From Chondrus crispus (taxonomy: Eukaryota; Rhodophyta; Florideophyceae; Gigartinales; Gigartinaceae): a stretch of DNA of 64,000 nt. Each line of letters begins with the position of its first letter. Within the stretch, counting starts at the first letter, position 1. Positions 25,641 through 39,467 of the stretch are shown here, in pieces. The stretch is taken from the NCBI RefSeq assembly GCF_000350225.1, contig NW_005178981.1, forward strand, positions 62,001 through 126,000, read 5' to 3'. The notes under the pieces were generated by a model that was not told the origin of the DNA, searched no databases, and worked only from the letters and a program-made list of their open reading frames with translations. Made by a program: the position numbers and the translations under genes.

Positions 25641-28600
25641 ATGGCTTCCAACAAACCAGTAAAGCGTTTCTCTTTGTCTTCTCCCACAGCCGAGAAGGAG
25701 AACATGCACAAGAAAACCCGAAAGTTGCCAAAGTCCCAGAAACAAGAAGACGTTGAAGAAAGCGAAGAAGGAAAACAGAGTACCGCAAGGGATTTTTTGG
25801 AAGAGGGCAACAAGAAAGCCCAAGAGAAGAAAATTCAGGGAAAGAAGACCAAGGAGAACACAGTAAAGAAGAATGTTTCAGAAGACAAGATGGAGATGAT
25901 TTCTGTCGACCCTTCAATTAGGCCAAACGACAAGAAGAAGCTCGGTGTCACTCCTGTAGACGAATCGATGCCCCCCCAAAGAAACAATTCTAGTCAGAGT
26001 GCTGTCTTTTCGTTTAAGACTCTTAATGGACACAACCAGTTTCTCACAAAAACTGATTGCGAGGAGTCCTTGGGACAGCCCCGCCAGTTTATTTCGTCGG
26101 ATGCACTTTTGTGGCTCATGACTTCTGTGGGTCAGGAAAATACGATCCAAGCAAGCATTACTTATTTGACCACGTGCATAGGTCAAATATTTACATGCGC
26201 TCCGAAGGTGCACTACGCAAAACCCCGATGAGTCAGAGGTCGGGGGAAGCATGGTTTAAGGCAGATGTTGTTGTTTATATGCCAATCCACTTCGAAAACC
26301 GCTTCTCGCTGGTCGTTATTGAAGACCTTTCTCGTTTTTTGTCATGCATCCAGGGAGAACGCTGTGAATGCTCGCCTTTGAAAGTTGTCAACGGTTTTCA
26401 TTACAACAGTCTTGCTCACTCCACACCACACAAAATATCTGTTGTGAAGGGAGCTGTGTCAGGGCTTATTCTGGATGGTCTCCAATCAATTGGGCATACT
26501 TGTTCCGAGTTGAGCATTAAATCACGCATTTACATGTCGCGAATCACGAAGCAGAAAGACCAGCCATCCGATCACGTGACATGTGGACCGTTTATTGCCC
26601 TGTACTTCAAGCAACATCTGGAGAATACGCCATTGCAGTCTAACAAGAAGGAGAGAAGAGAACTACTGATGGAAATGTTGACTGAACATCAGCGCGAAGT
26701 GGTGTTGCGCTGCAACTCCTTCGACAAAGAAAAGGGTTTTCAAACGCAACAGAACTGTCTTCCACGGCGCAGTCTTCCCGAGCGCAGTCTCACTGCTGCG
26801 CAGATCCACGAGATGGCGGACGAAATCGAAGGTGTGAGGGCCGTTGCGGGTGCGGGTGCGAGTGGGGTGGCCGAAACTGCAGACGGAGGGGGTGAGGTGG
26901 TTGAGGAGCATAGGCTGGGTCTGCCGGAAACGAAACTGGCAGAATTCATGCAGTACGGCGTTCAAGTGCAGTTCGGCAACAATCTGGAGCCACAAGCCAG
27001 ATTGTGCGCCGGCGGGCTTCGTGAGGACCATGTTGAGAAATTGGCCATGAAGCTCCGTGAGGCGGGGTACTGCACTGCGCAAGGCCGTATTTCCGTATGC
27101 CTCGACGCGGACAACGTGGTGGATCGGGCGAAGGATGGGCACCCGATGCGGGGGTACGAGGAAGGAGAGCAACTGGCCGGAAAGGTGATCCTGGTGGATG
27201 GGAGGCATGGTTACAACGCCTTCAAGAAACTGGGAAAGCTGGACTCAGAGTGGTTGCCTGTGACTGTGTGGGCCACTAGGAATGGGGATCCCGTGTCCAA
27301 ATGGCAGCAAATGTGGCTCGGGATCAAGGTAAATGAAAATTCAGAAACCGTCGTCTCCATCTCCTTCCAGGACGTCATCTACAGCGCAGTGACAAACTTG
27401 CGTGTCCTGGAGCATGAAAGGATGGAGTTCGATATGAACAGGGCGACGGAAACTCAGGTGGCGGATATCCTAGAGGCGATGTCGCGGTTGAAAGAGAGGT
27501 GGGTGACTCGAACTTACCAGAGGTACGCCAAGGTTGCGTTGGCCATGCCGAGGGATGAGCGCAAGTACGAGTTGTTCGGAAAAGCCACGGACGCTTGCCC
27601 GAAGCTTGGAATTATCCATATGGATGGGACTGAGCTGCTTCACATGTACACGGAATGCTTTGAGATTGCTCTGGAGTGTGTCCGTGAGAGGGTGACGAGT
27701 GGTAGGGCGGGGAAATTTGAGGATATCCGCTGGGCGTTTTACCATGCAATTCGGAGTATGTTTTCGGAGGTGAGGCAGGAAGTGAACCGGTTGAAGATGG
27801 ACCTGCAGGAGGTATTGAACGTCCGAATTAAGCTCAGCAACACGGATATTAGCTTGCGGAAATTCATCATCAACAGGACGGCCGCGGAGAAGTATGAGAA
27901 GGACGCGGCGAATTCGGCTGCCAAGAAGAAACTGAAGAATCGCATGAAGCATCTCTCCCGCGCTCTGAAAATTGCAATCGGTGAGGTGAAGGAGATAGGA
28001 GGGCAGGGGGAAGATGGGAACGGGGAGGAAATGGAAGCGGATGAAGTGGTGCATGTGTCGACGAGGCGGGCGAATACAGACCCAGCAACTCAGGCGGACG
28101 TGGGTAGGGGGGAAGCCGGTGTGGCAGGTAAGGAGGGGCGCCATGCGACCGCAGGCAGAATAGGTGGGAAGGAGTGCCCTGAGCGTGTCAAAGAACCCAG
28201 CCCGCCGCCGGGACGACGGCTGCGACCGCGAGCGCCTCGCGGCGATAATCAGGACGCCGTTGACAGTCATATGAAAGCGGCGACTGGTCCGAGCGCACAG
28301 GGCGCAGGGAGCTTGGAGAAGGCTCGAAGGGCCATTTCGGCTCAAACGTTGGTGCGACAGAATGAGCTGGGGCAGTCATGTGGCCGAGAGGGGCGGGAGA
28401 GAAGGAAGGCGAGCGTGGCGGAGGAGCGAAAGAGGGTCATAGACGCATTCAACAGTCTTGATGCGTCTGGCCGGAAGGAAGTTGTCGAGGAGCTCGGATT
28501 GGATTCATCGCTTGGGGAAAGCGATGAAGAGAAGGGCGAGGGGGTGCAAGACTTTGTGCCGGCGGAGGACGGCGCCTTTGATGACGCAGTGCCCGATCAG

Positions 28601-29325
28601 ATTCCGATCGGGCATGATGTGATGGAAATCGAGGAGCGAGCCGTGAACCCCATGGCATGTCCGAAGCTGGTGGAGGGATTCCCGAGTCAGTGGCCCGACG
28701 GTGACGTGGATGTGCTGGTGCATCAATATCTCATGATGATGCACTTGCCGCGTGAGCACCGAGCGCATGTGATAGTGGGGGGTCCAAGTTTGACGGGAAG
28801 GAGTTGGTGCGGACGAACCATCATCTAGTGTATTGGCGAGCGGCATTAAACTACTTGATGAGCCCTCCGTGGAAGGTCGAAGGAGGCGCCAGTGGCGATG
28901 ATGAGCGAGGAGTGTGGAGTATGGCGGTGAAAGAAGATTACTACTCGGGTCTTTACTTCACGGAGTACCGCACGTTGCTGTCGGAGAGAGGCTTTTGCAT
29001 TCTGCAAGGCTTCATGAACGACCAGACGTTGCCAGGAGATGTGGACGGGAGGAAGATCGGGCTGATTGATGGGAGGGGAACGGTGTTCGAGGACCTTCGA
29101 GGTGCTGTGGAGAGGACGTTTTCGGGAAATGATGGGAGTGTGGACTCACGGTTGTGGACACCTATTGTGAACACGACCAGGGAGGACGATGAGGTGGACC
29201 ACAGGGCGAAGGTAGGCCGGTACACGAGTACGAGAGCCAGTGTGATGGAAGTGGTGGAGCAGAGTGCGGACAAGGTCTGGATGTTCGAGAATCGCGCGAT
29301 GCTGGACATGAGAAGTGGGCAGGCT
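25641..29325 (+). pseudogene. Array gene copy 4
   Basis: Same structure as copy 2: N-terminal frame 25641-26231, -1 frame open 26057-28828. It carries the haplotype A variants (G at 26182, G at 27464, C at 28865). All inactivating changes are shared. Confidence 0.9.
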
Positions 29326-30711
29326 AACTCTTCACACAATGCGTATTGCAGCAGCATATTATGCCTCTGGACAAGTTTGGAGGGATTTGGAGACTTTCGG
29401 ATTTTATGACGGACGTCATGGCCAGAAACTCTCCGATCACACGCTTCTGATAGCAGAAATGGTTAGTCGCCAAAAATGTCGCCACGTGTGACAGGTGGGG
29501 GCGCGGCCTAGGAAGAACGTGGCCACATGGGCGGCACGTGGCCACTGCCGAAGACCCCTCCCCAAACGACAGATGTTGCTACAGGTGTCCACGTGTGAGT
29601 TCACGAAAGTAGGAAGCATAAAAATACAAACGTCGCCCAACTCTTCACACAATGCGTATTGCAGCAGCATATTATTCCTCTGGGCAGGTGTGGAGGGATT
29701 TGGAGACTTTCCGATGAGACTTTCCGATTTTATACTCCGCAAAAATGTCGCCACGTGTCACAGGTGATTTCACATAAATAGGCACGCAGCATATAAGAAA
29801 AGGTATCGCCCGAGTCTTCCATGTGCTCATTTCGAGAATTTGACGTTGAAAAACACGAAAAAGTGGCTCATATTATTATTTTGAAAATTTGACGCCTAAA
29901 ACCGACGTTCAGATTCTCAAGTGGCTCATATTACTATTTTGAAAATTTGACGCCTTAAACCGACGTTCAGATTCTCATTTTGAGAATTAGACCGAGGAAG
30001 AAGTGGGTCTCTGCGAGAACGGGAACGATGAGGTTAGTAGTAGCCGCGCTCGTCGCACGCAGCGGCGAGGGAAAGGAGTCGCGAGAGTGAGGGGGGCAGG
30101 GACACTTCGGACGGAGAGTCTCGCGACTTTTCGCAGGCGCTGTCAGAGGGTAGCCAGTTACCCCCGAGGGTCGGTCGGGATACCGCCCTCAGACTTTTAT
30201 CTCGCCGGATTTCTCGCCGGCGCGTCCGGCCGATAATTTCCCTTTTTCCCCAGATTTAGGGCTAAACAAATAAACTTCAATTTCTATATTCCCACAGGGT
30301 CAGATTCTCGAAATGAGAATGCCCTTGTCCTATTACGTACACGCCCGAGGAAAAGTGCGTCAAATTCTCAAAAACTAGTGCCCAACTTCCTGGAACGGCC
30401 GTGGTGGAGCTCATCTAACCGTTTGTATTGCCGAGACCCACCTGTATTCCAGCTTGCGCCCTTTCAGATACCAGATGTTTCTTTGATTGGGGCTCTGACA
30501 TGGTTTCAGCATGAAGTTGATTTTTGAATCCGTGTACGACTTTAAGAGCTTTCCGAACTCCTCTGTTCTTTTGTTTCACCTTGGGCTTTAAATACCGAGT
30601 GGCCTCTACCAATTTCCGTCTCTCCTTCTTTATATTCCTTCTATTGCATCATTGGCATCTTATTTCTTCAGCAAAGAATATCGGACAACGCAACTGTGCT
30701 CTATCTGCGGT
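29326..30711 (+). promoter_or_regulatory. Array spacer 4
   Basis: As spacer 1, with the TTACTATT variant in the second 58-bp unit. Confidence 0.5.
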
Positions 30712-33700
30712 ATGGCTTCCAACAAACCAGTAAAGCGTTTCTCTTTGTCTTCTCCCACAGCCGAGAAGGAGAACATGCACAAGAAAACCCGAAAGTTGCC
30801 AAAGTCCCAGAAACAAGAAGACGTTGAAGAAAGCGAAGAAGGAAAACAGAGTACCGCAAGGGATTTTTTGGAAGAGGGCAACAAGAAAGCCCAAGAGAAG
30901 AAAATTCAGGGAAAGAAGACCAAGGAGAACACAGTAAAGAAGAATGTTTCAGAAGACAAGATGGAGATGATTTCTGTCGACCCTTCAATTAGGCCAAACG
31001 ACAAGAAGAAGCTCGGTGTCACTCCTGTAGACGAATCGATGCCCCCCCAAAGAAACAATTCTAGTCAGAGTGCCGTCTTTTCGTTTAAGACTCTTAATGG
31101 ACACAACCAGTTTCTCACAAAAACTGATTGCGAGGAGTCCTTGGGACAGCCCCGCCAGTTTATTTCGTCGGATGCACTTTTGTGGCTCATGACTTCTGTG
31201 GGTCAGGAAAATACGATCCAAGCAAGCATTACTTATTTGACCACGTGCATAGTTCAAATATTTACATGCGCTCCGAAGGTGCACTACGCAAAACCCCGAT
31301 GAGTCAGAGGTCGGGGGAAGCATGGTTTAAGGCAGATGTTGTTGTTTATATGCCAATCCACTTCGAAAACCGCTTCTCGCTGGTCGTTACTGAAGACCTT
31401 TCTCGTTTTTTGTCATGCATCCAGGGAGAACGCTGTGAATGCTCGCCTTTGAAAGTTGTCAACGGTTTTCATTACAACAGTCTTGCTCACTCCACACCAC
31501 ACAAAATATCTGTTGTGAAGGGAGCTGTGTCAGGGCTTATTCTGGATGGTCTCCAATCAATTGGGCATACTTGTTCCGAGTTGAGCATTAAATCACGCAT
31601 TTACATGTGGCGAATCACGAAGCAGAAAGACCAGCCATCCGATCACGTGACATGTGGACCGTTTATTGCCCTGTACTTCAAGCAACATCTGGAGAATACG
31701 CCATTGCAGTCTAACAAGAAGGAGAGAAGAGAACTACTGATGGAAATGTTGACTGAACATCAGCGCGAAGTGGTGTTGCGCTGCAACTCCTTCGACAAAG
31801 AAAAGGGTTTTCAAACGCAACAGAACTGTCTTCCACGGCGCAGTCTTCCCGAGCGCAGTCTCACTGCTGCGCAGATCCACGAGATGGCGGACGAAATCGA
31901 AGGTGTGAGGGCCGTTGCGGGTGCGGGTGCGAGTGGGGTGGCCGAAACTGCAGACGGAGGGGGTGAGGTGGTTGAGGAGCATAGGCTGGGTCTGCCGGAA
32001 ACGAAACTGGCAGAATTCATGCAGTACGGCGTTCAAGTGCAGTTCGGCAACAATCTGGAGCCACAAGCCAGATTGTGCGCCGGCGGGCTTCGTGAGGACC
32101 ATGTTGAGAAATTGGCCATGAAGCTCCGTGAGGCGGGGTACTGCACTGCGCAAGGCCGTATTTCCGTATGCCTCGACGCGGACAACGTGGTGGATCGGGC
32201 GAAGGATGGGCACCCGATGCGGGGGTACGAGGAAGGAGAGCAACTGGCCGGAAAGGTGATCCTGGTGGATGGGAGGCATGGTTACAACGCCTTCAAGAAA
32301 CTGGGAAAGCTGGACTCAGAGTGGTTGCCTGTGACTGTGTGGGCCACTAGGAATGGGGATCCCGTGTCCAAATGGCAGCAAATGTGGCTCGGGATCAAGG
32401 TAAATGAAAATTCAGAAACCGTCGTCTCCATCTCCTTCCAGGACGTCATCTACAGCGCAGTGACAAACTTGCGTGTCCTGGAGCATGAAAGGATGGAGTT
32501 CGATATGAACAGGGCGACGGAAACTCAGGTGGCGAATATCCTAGAGGCGATGTCGCGGTTGAAAGAGAGGTGGGTGACTCGAACTTACCAGAGGTACGCC
32601 AAGGTTGCGTTGGCCATGCCGAGGGATGAGCGCAAGTACGAGTTGTTCGGAAAAGCCACGGACGCTTGCCCGAAGCTTGGAATTATCCATATGGATGGGA
32701 CTGAGCTGCTTCACATGTACACGGAATGCTTTGAGATTGCTCTGGAGTGTGTCCGTGAGAGGGTGACGAGTGGTAGGGCGGGGAAATTTGAGGATATCCG
32801 CTGGGCGTTTTACCATGCAATTCGGAGTATGTTTTCGGAGGTGAGGCAGGAAGTGAACCGGTTGAAGATGGACCTGCAGGAGGTATTGAACGTCCGAATT
32901 AAGCTCAGCAACACGGATATTAGCTTGCGGAAATTCATCATCAACAGGACGGCCGCGGAGAAGTATGAGAAGGACGCGGCGAATTCGGCTGCCAAGAAAA
33001 AACTGAAGAATCGCATGAAGCATCTCTCCCGCGCTCTGAAAATTGCAATCGGTGAGGTGAAGGAGATAGGAGGGCAGGGGGAAGATGGGAACGGGGAGGA
33101 AATGGAAGCGGATGAAGTGGTGCATGTGTCGACGAGGCGGGCGAATACAGACCCAGCAACTCAGGCGGACGTGGGTAGGGGGGAAGCCGGTGTGGCAGGT
33201 AAGGAGGGGCGCCATGCGACCGCAGGCAGAATAGGTGGGAAGGAGTGCCCTGAGCGTGTCAAAGAACCCAGCCCGCCGCCGGGACGACGGCTGCGACCGC
33301 GAGCGCCTCGCGGCGATAATCAGGACGCCGTTGACAGTCATATGAAAGCGGCGACTGGTCCGAGCGCACAGGGCGCAGGGAGCTTGGAGAAGGCTCGAAG
33401 GGCCATTTCGGCTCAAACGTTGGTGCGACAGAATGAGCTGGGGCAGTCATGTGGCCGAGAGGGGCGGGAGAGAAGGAAGGCGAGCGTGGCGGAGGAGCGA
33501 AAGAGGGTCATAGACGCATTCAACAGTCTTGATGCGTCTGGCCGGAAGGAAGTTGTCGAGGAGCTCGGATTGGATTCATCGCTTGGGGAAAGCGATGAAG
33601 AGAAGGGCGAGGAGGTGCAAGACTTTGTGCCGGCGGAGGACGGCGCCTTTGATGACGCAGTGCCCGATCAGATTCCGATCGGGCATGATGTGATGGAAAT

Positions 33701-34396
33701 CGAGGAGCGAGCCGTGAACCCCATGGCATGTCCGAAGCTGGTGGAGGGATTCCCGAGTCAGTGGCCCGACGGTGACGTGGATGTGCTGGTGCATCAATAT
33801 CTCATGATGATGCACTTGCCGCGTGAGCACCGAGCGCATGTGATAGTGGGGGGTCCAAGTTTGACGGGAAGGAGTTGGTGCGGACGAACCATCATCTAGT
33901 GTATTGGCGAGCGGCATTAAACTACTTGATGAGCCGTCCGTGGAAGGTCGAAGGAGGCGCCAGTGGCGATGATGAGCGAGGAGTGTGGAGTATGGCGGTG
34001 AAAGAAGATTACTACTCGGGTCTTTACTTCACGGAGTACCGCACGTTGCTGTCGGAGAGAGGCTTTTGCATTCTGCAAGGCTTCATGAACGACCAGACGT
34101 TGCCAGGAGATGTGGACGGGAGGAAGATCGGGCTGATTGATGGGAGGGGAACGGTGTTCGAGGACCTTCGAGGTGCTGTGGAGAGGACGTTTTCGGGAAA
34201 TGATGGGAGTGTGGACTCACGGTTGTGGACACCTATTGTGAACACGACCAGGGAGGACGATGAGGTGGACCACAGGGCGAAGGTAGGCCGGTACACGAGT
34301 ACGAAAGCCAGTGTGATGGAAGTGGTGGAGCAGAGTGCGGACAAGGTCTGGATGTTCGAGAATCGCGCGATGCTGGACATGAGAAGTGGGCAGGCT
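30712..34396 (+). pseudogene. Array gene copy 5
   Basis: N-terminal frame 30712-31302, -1 frame open 31128-33899. Haplotype B (T 31253, A 32535, G 33936). It shares YMWRITK with copy 6 and GEEVQDF with copy 6 and the terminal gene. Inactivating changes as in copy 2. Confidence 0.9.
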
Positions 34397-35782
34397 AACT
34401 CTTCACACAATGCGTATTGCAGCAGCATATTATGCCTCTGGACAAGTTTGGAGGGATTTGGAGACTTTCGGATTTTATGACGGACGTCATGGCCAGAAAC
34501 TCTCCGATCACACGCTTCTGATAGCAGAAATGGTTAGTCGCCAAAAATGTCGCCACGTGTGACAGGTGGGGGCGCGGCCTAGGAAGAACGTGGCCACATG
34601 GGCGGCACGTGGCCACTGCCGAAGACCCCTCCCCAAACGACAGATGTTGCTACAGGTGTCCACGTGTGAGTTCACGAAAGTAGGAAGCATAAAAATACAA
34701 ACGTCGCCCAACTCTTCACACAATGCGTATTGCAGCAGCATATTATTCCTCTGGGCAGGTGTGGAGGGATTTGGAGACTTTCCGATGAGACTTTCCGATT
34801 TTATACTCCGCAAAAATGTCGCCACGTGTCACAGGTGATTTCACATAAATAGGCACGCAGCATATAAGAAAAGGTATCGCCCGAGTCTTCCATGTGCTCA
34901 TTTCGAGAATTTGACGTTGAAAAACACGAAAAAGTGGCTCATATTATTATTTTGAAAATTTGACGCCTAAAACCGACGTTCAGATTCTCAAGTGGCTCAT
35001 ATTATTATTTTGAAAATTTGACGCCTTAAACCGACGTTCAGATTCTCATTTTGAGAATTAGACCGAGGAAGAAGTGGGTCTCTGCGAGAACAGGAACGAT
35101 GAGGTTAGTAGTAGCCGCGCTCGTCGCACGCAGCGGCGAGGGAAAGGAGTCGCGAGAGTGAGGGGGGCAGGGACACTTCGGACGGAGAGTCTCGCGACCT
35201 TTCGCAGGCGCTGTCAGAGGGTAGCCAGTTACCCCCGAGGGTCGGTCGGGATACCGCCCTCAGACTTTTATCTCGCCGGATTTCTCGCCGGCGCGTCCGG
35301 CCGATAATTTCCCTTTTTCCCCAGATTTAGGGCTAAACAAATAAACTTCAATTTCTATATTCCCACAGGGTCAGATTCTCGAAATGAGAATGCCCTTGTC
35401 CTATTACGTACACGCCCGAGGAAAAGTGCGTCAAATTCTCAAAAACTAGTGCCCAACTTCCTAGAACGGCCGTGGTGGAGCTCATCTAACCGTTTGTATT
35501 GCCGAGACCCACCTGTATTCCAGCTTGCGCCCTTTCAGATACCAGATGTTTCTTTGATTGGGGCTCTGACATGGTTTCAGCATGAAGTTGATTTTTGAAT
35601 CCGTGTACGACTTTAAGAGCTTTCCGAACTCCTCTGTTCTTTTGTTTCACCTTGGGCTTTAAATACCGAGTGGCCTCTACCAATTTCCGTCTCTCCTTCT
35701 TTATATTCCTTCTATTGCATCATTGGCATCTTATTTCTTCAGCAAAGAATATCGGACAACGCAACTGTGCTCTATCTGCGGT
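34397..35782 (+). promoter_or_regulatory. Array spacer 5
   Basis: As spacer 1, leading to the ATG at 35783. Confidence 0.5.
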
Positions 35783-38700
35783 ATGGCTTCCAACAAACCA
35801 GTAAAGCGTTTCTCTTTGTCTTCTCCCACAGCCGAGAAGGAGAACATGCACAAGAAGACCCGAAAGTTGCCAAAGTCCCAGAAACAAGAAGACGTTGAAG
35901 AAATCGAAGAAGGAAAACAGAGTACCGCAAGGGATTTTTTGGAAGAGGGCAACAAGAAAGCCCAAGAGAAGAAAATTCAGGGAAAGAAGACCAAGGAGAA
36001 CACAGTAAAGAAGAATGTTTCAGAAGACAAGATGGAGATGATTTCTGTCGACCCTTCAATTAGGCCAAACGACAAGAAGAAGCTCGGTGTCACTCCTGTA
36101 GACGAATCGATGCCCCCCCAAAGAAACAATTCTAGTCAGAGTGCCGTCTTTTCGTTTAAGACTCTTAATGGACACAACCAGTTTCTCACAAAAACTGATT
36201 GCGAGGAGTCCTTGGGACAGCCCCGCCAGTTTATTTCGTCGGATGCACTTTTGTGGCTCATGACTTCTGTGGGTCAGGAAAATACGATCCAAGCAAGCAT
36301 TACTTATTTGACCACGTGCATAGTTCAAATATTTACATGCGCTCCGAAGGTGCACTACGCAAAACCCCGATGAGTCAGAGGTCGGGGGAAGCATGGTTTA
36401 AGGCAGATGTTGTTGTTTATATGCCAATCCACTTCGAAAACCGCTTCTCGCTGGTCGTTATTGAAGACCTTTCTCGTTTTTTGTCATGCATCCAGGGAGA
36501 ACGCTGTGAATGCTCGCCTTTGAAAGTTGTCAACGGTTTTCATTACAACAGTCTTGCTCACTCCACACCACACAAAATATCTGTTGTGAAGGGAGCTGTG
36601 TCAGGGCTTATTCTGGATGGTCTCCAATCAATTGGGCATACTTGTTCCGAGTTGAGCATTAAATCACGCATTTACATGTGGCGAATCACGAAGCAGAAAG
36701 ACCAGCCATCCGATCACGTGACATGTGGACCGTTTATTGCCCTGTACTTCAAGCAACATCTGGAGAATACGCCATTGCAGTCTAACAAGAAGGAGAGAAG
36801 AGAACTACTGATGGAAATGTTGACTGAACATCAGCGCGAAGTGGTGTTGCGCTGCAACTCCTTCGACAAAGAAAAGGGTTTTCAAACGCAACAGAACTGT
36901 CTTCCACGGCGCAGTCTTCCCGAGCGCAGTCTCACTGCTGCGCAGATCCACGAGATGGCGGACGAAATCGAAGGTGTGAGGGCCGTTGCGGGTGCGGGTG
37001 CGAGTGGGGTGGCCGAAACTGCAGACGGAGGGGGTGAGGTGGTTGAGGAGCATAGGCTGGGTCTGCCGGAAACGAAACTGGCAGAATTCATGCAGTACGG
37101 CGTTCAAGTGCAGTTCGGCAACAATCTGGAGCCACAAGCCAGATTGTGCGCCGGCGGGCTTCGTGAGGACCATGTTGAGAAATTGGCCATGAAGCTCCGT
37201 GAGGCGGGGTACTGCACTGCGCAAGGCCGTATTTCCGTATGCCTCGACGCGGACAACGTGGTGGATCGGGCGAAGGATGGGCACCCGATGCGGGGGTACG
37301 AGGAAGGAGAGCAACTGGCCGGAAAGGTGATCCTGGTGGATGGGAGGCATGGTTACAACGCCTTCAAGAAACTGGGAAAGCTGGACTCAGAGTGGTTGCC
37401 TGTGACTGTGTGGACCACTAGGAATGGGGATCCCGTGTCCAAATGGCAGCAAATGTGGCTCGGGATCAAGGTAAATGAAAATTCAGAAACCGTCGTCTCC
37501 ATCTCCTTCCAGGACGTCATCTACAGCGCAGTGACAAACTTGCGTGTCCTGGAGCATGAAAGGATGGAGTTCGATATGAACAGGGCGACGGAAACTCAGG
37601 TGGCGGATATCCTAGAGGCGATGTCGCGGTTGAAAGAGAGGTGGGTGACTCGAACTTACCAGAGGTACGCCAAGGTTGCGTTGGCCATGCCGAGGGATGA
37701 GCGCAAGTACGAGTTGTTCGGAAAAGCCACGGACGCTTGCCCGAAGCTTGGAATTATCCATATGGATGGGACTGAGCTGCTTCACATGTACACGGAATGC
37801 TTTGAGATTGCTCTGGAGTGTGTCCGTGAGAGGGTGACGAGTGGTAGGGCGGGGAAATTTGAGGATATCCGCTGGGCGTTTTACCATGCAATTCGGAGTA
37901 TGTTTTCGGAGGTGAGGCAGGAAGTGAACCGGTTGAAGATGGACCTGCAGGAGGTATTGAACGTCCGAATTAAGCTCAGCAACACGGATATTAGCTTGCG
38001 GAAATTCATCATCAACAGGACGGCCGCGGAGAAGTATGAGAAGGACGCGGCGAATTCGGCTGCCAAGAAGAAACTGAAGAATCGCATGAAGCATCTCTCC
38101 CGCGCTCTGAAAATTGCAATCGGTGAGGTGAAGGAGATAGGAGGGCAGGGGGAAGATGGGAACGGGGAGGAAATGGAAGCGGATGAAGTGGTGCATGTGT
38201 CGACGAGGCGGGCGAATACAGACCCAGCAACTCAGGCGGACGTGGGTAGGGGGGAAGCCGGTGTGGCAGGTAAGGAGGGGCGCCATGCGACCGCAGGCAG
38301 AATAGGTGGGAAGGAGTGCCCTGAGCGTGTCAAAGAACCCAGCCCGCCGCCGGGACGACGGCTGCGACCGCGAGCGCCTCGCGGCGATAATCAGGACGCC
38401 GTTGACAGTCATATGAAAGCGGCGACTGGTCCGAGCGCACAGGGCGCAGGGAGCTTGGAGAAGGCTCGAAGGGCCATTTCGGCTCAAACGTTGGTGCGAC
38501 AGATTGAGCTGGGGCAGTCATGTGGCCGAGAGGGGCGGGAGAGAAGGAAGGCGAGCGTGGCGGAGGAGCGAAAGAGGGTCATAGACGCATTCAACAGTCT
38601 TGATGCGTCTGGCCGGAAGGAAGTTGTCGAGGAGCTCGGATTGGATTCATCGCTTGGGGAAAGCGATGAAGAGAAGGGCGAGGAGGTGCAAGACTTTGTG

Positions 38701-39467
38701 CCGGCGGAGGACGGCGCCTTTGATGACGCAGTGCCCGATCAGATTCCGATCGGGCATGATGTGATGGAAATCGAGGAGCGAGCCGTGAACCCCATGGCAT
38801 GTCCGAAGCTGGTGGAGGGATTCCCGAGTCAGTGGCCCGACGGTGACGTGGATGTGCTGGTGCATCAATATCTCATGATGATGCACTTGCCGCGTGAGCA
38901 CCGAGCGCATGTGATAGTGGGGGGTCCAAGTTTGACGGGAAGGAGTTGGTGCGGACGAACCATCATCTAGTGTATTGGCGAGCGGCATTAAACTACTTGA
39001 TGAGCCGTCCGTGGAAGGTCGAAGGAGGCGCCAGTGGCGATGATGAGCGAGGAGTGTGGAGTATGGCGGTGAAAGAAGATTACTACTCGGGTCTTTACTT
39101 CACGGAGTACCGCACGTTGCTGTCGGAGAGAGGCTTTTGCATTCTGCAAGGCTTCATGAACGACCAGACGTTGCCAGGAGATGTGGACGGGAGGAAGATC
39201 GGGCTGATTGATGGGAGGGGAACGGTGTTCGAGGACCTTCGAGGTGCTGTGGAGAGGACGTTTTCGGGAAATGATGGGAGTGTGGACTCACGGTTGTGGA
39301 CACCTATTGTGAACACGACCAGGGAGGACGATGAGGTGGACCACAGGGCGAAGGTAGGCCGGTACACGAGTACGAGAGCCAGTGTGATGGAAGTGGTGGA
39401 GCAGAGTGCGGACAAGGTCTGGATGTTCGAGAATCGCGCGATGCTGGACATGAGAAGTGGGCAGGCT
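35783..39467 (+). pseudogene. Array gene copy 6
   Basis: N-terminal frame 35783-36373, -1 frame open 36199-38970. Third haplotype (T 36324, G 37606, G 39007). Private changes include VWTTRNG and RQIELGQ. Inactivating changes as in copy 2. It is the last copy that has the 3' deletion. Confidence 0.9.
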
